A stretch of DNA of 64,000 nucleotides from the NCBI GenBank assembly GCA_963457535.1, contig OY734803.1, positions 1,116,001 through 1,180,000 of the forward strand, in the 5' to 3' direction. How positions within the stretch are numbered: the stretch's first letter is position 1; the number at the start of each line of letters is the position of its first letter. Below, in pieces: positions 60,477-64,000 of this stretch. Source of the DNA: JAHRAW01 sp028066695 (GTDB lineage Bacteria; Pseudomonadota; Gammaproteobacteria; Arenicellales; Poriferihabitantaceae). The translations under genes were made by a program, and so were the position numbers. The notes under the pieces were generated by a model, which was not told the origin of the DNA, did not search any database, and was given only the letters and a program-made list of their open reading frames with translations.

Positions 60477-60477
60477 G

Positions 60478-61056
60478 ATGGAATGGATCGCCGGAGTGGA
60501 TGAGGCCGGGCGCGGCCCGCTCGCCGGGCCGGTGGTCGCCGCCGCGGCGGTGCTGGATCCGCGCGCGCCGATAGTCGGATTGGACGACTCCAAAAAACTC
60601 GCCGAGCCGCGGCGCGCCGCGCTGGAAGCGGAAATCAAAGCGCGCGCGCTGGACTGGGCGGTGGCGAGCGCGAGCGTGGAAGAAATAGACGAGTTGAATA
60701 TTTTGCAGGCGACCCTGCTGGCGATGCGGCGCGCGGTCGGCGCATTGTCGCGCCGCCCGGCGCGCGCGCGCGTGGACGGCAACCAAGCGCCGCGCCTCGC
60801 CTGTCCGGCCGAGGCGGTGGTGCGCGGCGATTCGCTGCACGCGGAAATTTCCGCGGCCTCCATTCTCGCCAAGCAGGAGCGCGACCGGCGCATGCGCGCC
60901 CTTTCCCGCGACTTCCCGCAATACGGTTTTGACGCGCACAAGGGCTACCCGACGCGCGCGCACCTTGACGCGCTGCTGCGCCACGGCGTATGCGCGCACC
61001 ACCGCCGCAGTTTCGCCCCGGTGCGCGACGCGCTCCGCCGGGCGCGCGCCGCATGA
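60478..61056 (+). CDS. rnhB: Ribonuclease HII
   Basis: The 192-residue enzyme nicks at ribonucleotides in DNA and removes RNA primers. 'IAGVDEAGRGPLAGPVVAAA' gives the catalytic Asp and Glu, and 'RVDGNQAPRL' and 'AEISAASILAKQERDRRM' supply the other acidic and basic residues. It begins one base after the lpxB stop and overlaps dnaE by ATGA. Confidence 0.95.
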   Translation: MEWIAGVDEAGRGPLAGPVVAAAAVLDPRAPIVGLDDSKKLAEPRRAALEAEIKARALDWAVASASVEEIDELNILQATLLAMRRAVGALSRRPARARVDGNQAPRLACPAEAVVRGDSLHAEISAASILAKQERDRRMRALSRDFPQYGFDAHKGYPTRAHLDALLRHGVCAHHRRSFAPVRDALRRARAA

Positions 61057-64000
61057 ACGCCTTCGTCCACCTGCACCTCCATTCGGAGTATTCCATCGCC
61101 GACGGCATCGTCCGCCTGCAGCCGCTGGTGGAATGCGCGGCGAAGCGCGGCCTGCCGGCGCTCGCGCTGACCGACCTTTCCAATGTGCACGGCATGGTCA
61201 AGTTTCACCGCGCCTGCATGCGCGGCGGCATCAAGCCGCTGGTCGGCTGCGATGTCTGGGTGCAAAATCCGCTCGCGCCCGACTCGGCCGACCGCGCGAT
61301 TTTGCTGTGCCGCGACGAAAACGGCTACCGCAACCTGAGCAGATTATTGAGCGCGGCCTGGCTGCGCGGCGCGAAGCAAAACCGCATCGTTCTGGACTGG
61401 AGCGAATTTAAGGAGTGGCGCGGCGGATTGCTGGCGCTATTGGACGACCACGAAGGCGCGCTCGCCAACCTGCCGCCGGACGACGCGCGCGCCGAAAAAA
61501 TTCTCGCCGAATACCGCGGCCTGCTCGGCGACGCGCTCTATCTGCAGATCAGCCGCATCGGCCGCGCCGGCGAAGATGAATACGCCGCCCGCGCCGCGCA
61601 TTCGGCGGCCGCGCATGGCATCGGGCTGGCCGCGACCAACCGCGTGGAATTTTTGTCCGCGGAGGATTTTGAGCCGCACGAAATTCGCGTGTGCATTCAG
61701 GAGGGGCGCGTGCTGCCGGACGCGCGCCGCCCGCGCCGCTTCACGCCGCAGCAGTATTTGCGAAGCGCCAAAGAAATGGCCGAGTTATTCGCCGACATGC
61801 CCGAGGCGCTGGCCAACACCGTGGAGATCGCGCAGCGCTGCAATTTGTTTTTTGAATTCGGCTCGCATTCGCTGCCGGCCTATCCCGGCGGCGGCGAGCC
61901 GGACGCGGAAATTTTGCGGCGCGAGGCCGAACGCGGCCTGTGCGCGCGGCTCGGCGTGGAGAATTTGCGCGGCGCAAAAAGCGACGACGACGAGGGTTAC
62001 TCGGCGCGATTGGAGCGCGAACTGCAAGTCATCACCGACATGGGTTTTGCCGGGTATTTTTTAATCGTCGCCGATTTCATCCGTTGGGCGAAAACCAACG
62101 ACATTCCGGTCGGGCCCGGGCGCGGCTCCGGCGCCGGCTCGCTGGTCGCCTGGGCGACCGGCATCACCGCGCTCGACCCGCTGCGCTACGGGCTGCTGTT
62201 TGAGCGCCTGCTCAACCCGGAGCGGGTGTCGCTGCCCGACTTGGACATTGACTTTTGCGTGGAGGGGCGCGACCGCGTGATTGAATACGTCGCCGAACGC
62301 TACGGCCGCGAGCAAGTCGCGCAGATCATCACTTTCGGCACCATGGCCGCGCGCGCCGCGGTGCGCGACGTCGGGCGCGCGATGGCGCTGCCGCTCGGGC
62401 TGGTCGACCAGGTGGCGAAGATGATTCCGTTTGAAATCGGCATGACGCTGAAAGCCGCGCTCGCGCAGGAGAACGCGCTGCGCGAACGATACGAAAAGGA
62501 GGATGAAATCCGCGACCTGATAGACAACGCGAAACAACTGGAGGGGCTGACGCGCAATGTCGGCACGCATGCCGCCGGCGTGGTCATCGCGCCGCGCGCG
62601 CTGACCGAATACACGCCGCTCTACGCCGACCCGCGCCAGCGCCAGGCGACCACGCAACTGGACATGGACGACATCACCGCGATCGGCCTGGTCAAGTTTG
62701 ATTTTCTCGGGCTGCGCGCGCTGACCAACATCGCCTCGGCGGTTTCCATCATCAACCGCGAGCGCGCCAACGGCAAGCCGCCGCTGGACATTGAACGGCT
62801 GCCGCTGGACGACGAGGCCGCCTTTGAATTGATTCGCAGCGGAAGCACCGCGGCGATTTTCCAGATTGAATCGCGCGGCATGACCGAGTTGGTGATGCGC
62901 ATGCAGCCGGACAAGTTTGACGACCTGGTCGCGCTGATCGCGCTGTTTCGGCCGGGGCCGCTGCAGTCCGGCATGGTGGATGACTTCATCGCGCGCAAGC
63001 ACGGGCGCGCCGAAATTTCCTATCCGCACCCGGACTTGGAGCCGATTCTCAAGCCGACTTACGGCGTGATTCTCTACCAGGAGCAGGTCATGCAAATCGC
63101 GCAGGTGCTGGCCGGCTACACCCTCGGCCGCGCCGACCTGCTGCGCGCGGCGATGGGCAAGAAAAACGAAAAGGTGATGGCCGCGCAGCGCGAGGGGTTT
63201 TGCGGCGGCGCGCGGGAGCGCGGCGTGGACGCGGGCACCGCCAAGCGCATTTTTGATTTGATGGAAAAGTTCGCCGGCTACGGCTTCAACAAATCGCATT
63301 CCACCGCCTACGCGATGATCGCCTACCAGACCGCGTGGCTGAAGGCGCATTACCCGGCCGCGCACATGGCCGCGGCGCTGTCGGCGGTGTCGCATTCCAC
63401 CGAGCAGGTGGTGCCGCTTTTGCACGACTGCGAAAAACTGAAAATTAAAGTGAAGCCGCCCGACATCAACGCCTGCTACCACGAGTTTCGCCCGTCCGGC
63501 GCGCGCACGATTTTATACGGCGTCGGCGCGGTCAAAGGCGTCGGCAAAAATGTCAGCGAATCCGTCGCCGCGTCGCGCGAATCCGACGGCGAATTTAAAG
63601 ACCTGTTTGATTTGTGCCGGCGGATGGGCGCGCGCGTCGTGACCAAGCGGGTGCTGGAGGCGCTGGTCAAATGCGGCGCGCTGGACAATTTCGGCGACCG
63701 CGCCGCGCTGATGTCCGACATTCCGGCGGCGATGCGCGCGGCCGAGCAACAGCAACTCAGCCGCGACAGCGGCCAGAACGACATGTTCGGCGCGGTGGAG
63801 GCGCCGCGCGAGGGGCCGGCCGCGCGGCGCGCGCGCCCGTGGAGCGAGGCGCAGCGCCTTGAGGCCGAGAAGGAAACGCTCGGCCTGTATCTGACCGGCC
63901 ACCCCTACCGCCGCTACCGCGCCGAATTGTCCGAGGTGGTGCAAAAAAACGTCGGCGAACTGGATCTCAGCAAACCGCGCGACGGCATGTTCGCCGGCCT
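61053..64000 (+). CDS. dnaE: DNA polymerase III alpha subunit (5' part, runs off the window)
   Basis: The first 982 codons are present without a stop. An N-terminal PHP domain starts 'FVHLHLHSEYSIADG'; palm, thumb and fingers follow with 'VGPGRGSGAGSLVAW' and the catalytic 'LPDLDIDFCVEGRDRVIE' (D398 and D400 by position). 'FAGYGFNKSHSTAYAMIAYQ' and 'ETLGLYLTGHPY' are typical of type-1 DnaE. The PHP keeps H-L-H-L-H where E. coli has H-L-R-V-H. The downstream tau-binding and OB-fold parts lie beyond the edge. Confidence 0.96.
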   Translation, partial: MNAFVHLHLHSEYSIADGIVRLQPLVECAAKRGLPALALTDLSNVHGMVKFHRACMRGGIKPLVGCDVWVQNPLAPDSADRAILLCRDENGYRNLSRLLSAAWLRGAKQNRIVLDWSEFKEWRGGLLALLDDHEGALANLPPDDARAEKILAEYRGLLGDALYLQISRIGRAGEDEYAARAAHSAAAHGIGLAATNRVEFLSAEDFEPHEIRVCIQEGRVLPDARRPRRFTPQQYLRSAKEMAELFADMPEALANTVEIAQRCNLFFEFGSHSLPAYPGGGEPDAEILRREAERGLCARLGVENLRGAKSDDDEGYSARLERELQVITDMGFAGYFLIVADFIRWAKTNDIPVGPGRGSGAGSLVAWATGITALDPLRYGLLFERLLNPERVSLPDLDIDFCVEGRDRVIEYVAERYGREQVAQIITFGTMAARAAVRDVGRAMALPLGLVDQVAKMIPFEIGMTLKAALAQENALRERYEKEDEIRDLIDNAKQLEGLTRNVGTHAAGVVIAPRALTEYTPLYADPRQRQATTQLDMDDITAIGLVKFDFLGLRALTNIASAVSIINRERANGKPPLDIERLPLDDEAAFELIRSGSTAAIFQIESRGMTELVMRMQPDKFDDLVALIALFRPGPLQSGMVDDFIARKHGRAEISYPHPDLEPILKPTYGVILYQEQVMQIAQVLAGYTLGRADLLRAAMGKKNEKVMAAQREGFCGGARERGVDAGTAKRIFDLMEKFAGYGFNKSHSTAYAMIAYQTAWLKAHYPAAHMAAALSAVSHSTEQVVPLLHDCEKLKIKVKPPDINACYHEFRPSGARTILYGVGAVKGVGKNVSESVAASRESDGEFKDLFDLCRRMGARVVTKRVLEALVKCGALDNFGDRAALMSDIPAAMRAAEQQQLSRDSGQNDMFGAVEAPREGPAARRARPWSEAQRLEAEKETLGLYLTGHPYRRYRAELSEVVQKNVGELDLSKPRDGMFAG

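Overview
The window is about 64 kb of GC-rich, densely packed bacterial DNA with an essential cell-envelope operon at its right end. It most resembles a gammaproteobacterium. Three points support this: the order frr-uppS-cdsA-dxr-rseP-bamA-skp-lpxD-fabZ-lpxA-lpxB-rnhB-dnaE; a pgsA-tRNA-Gly(GCC)...tRNA-Cys(GCA)-tRNA-Leu(UAA) layout matching E. coli pgsA-glyW-cysT-leuZ; and a type-1 DnaE close to the E. coli protein by eye. Lipid A genes show it is Gram-negative. A glutaminase with EF-hand and ankyrin parts, fibronectin-III/cadherin/dockerin-like surface proteins and several defence loci suggest a marine, possibly host-associated lineage, but that is inference.

Layout. 1-4.3 kb: a CBS-protein end, glutaryl-CoA dehydrogenase, a metal-free M24 (creatinase/ectoine-hydrolase type) enzyme, a D-cysteine desulfhydrase-like enzyme and NnrU. 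4.35-12.0 kb: a four-gene leftward operon (type III-like methylase, AlbA_2/Schlafen-type ATPase, ParA-like ATPase, type III-like helicase-nuclease) joined by ATGA overlaps behind one good promoter. 12.1-16.9 kb: class III aminotransferase, GNAT, an FRG-TPR protein and a methyltransferase-HNH fusion. 16.9-24.2 kb: acyl-CoA ligase, hydantoinase/oxoprolinase, the glutaminase, a ferredoxin-like protein and a low-GC DUF4145-like gene. 24.2-25.8 kb: two small outer-membrane barrel genes. The first has a structured leader in which one segment can pair either with the 5' end or with the Shine-Dalgarno region, a plausible undescribed riboswitch-type element.

25.8-28.8 kb: pgsA and three tRNAs, interrupted by a PD40 lipoprotein gene. 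28.8-37.3 kb: a phosphoribosyltransferase, then a corrinoid methyl-transfer module (corrinoid protein, DUF1638, small 'virulence factor' protein, MetF-like, methyl-THF methyltransferase, ferredoxin-type activase, MttB homologue) that would move methyl groups from a methylated amine to tetrahydrofolate. 37.4-42.6 kb: msbA-lpxK-kdsB, rplM-rpsI, tRNA-Gln and a small secreted protein. 42.7-49.1 kb: two divergent secreted proteins with dockerin-like C-termini, one with a 12-base C tract near its start that could switch it on and off. 49.2-64 kb: the frr-to-dnaE operon, mostly joined by 1-20 base overlaps; dnaE runs off the window.

Most genes have no untranslated spacing. The few intergenic gaps hold recognisable promoters, hairpins or GC-rich AAAATCGCCGCGG-type repeats. 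No CRISPR array, insertion sequence, rRNA or replication origin was seen.
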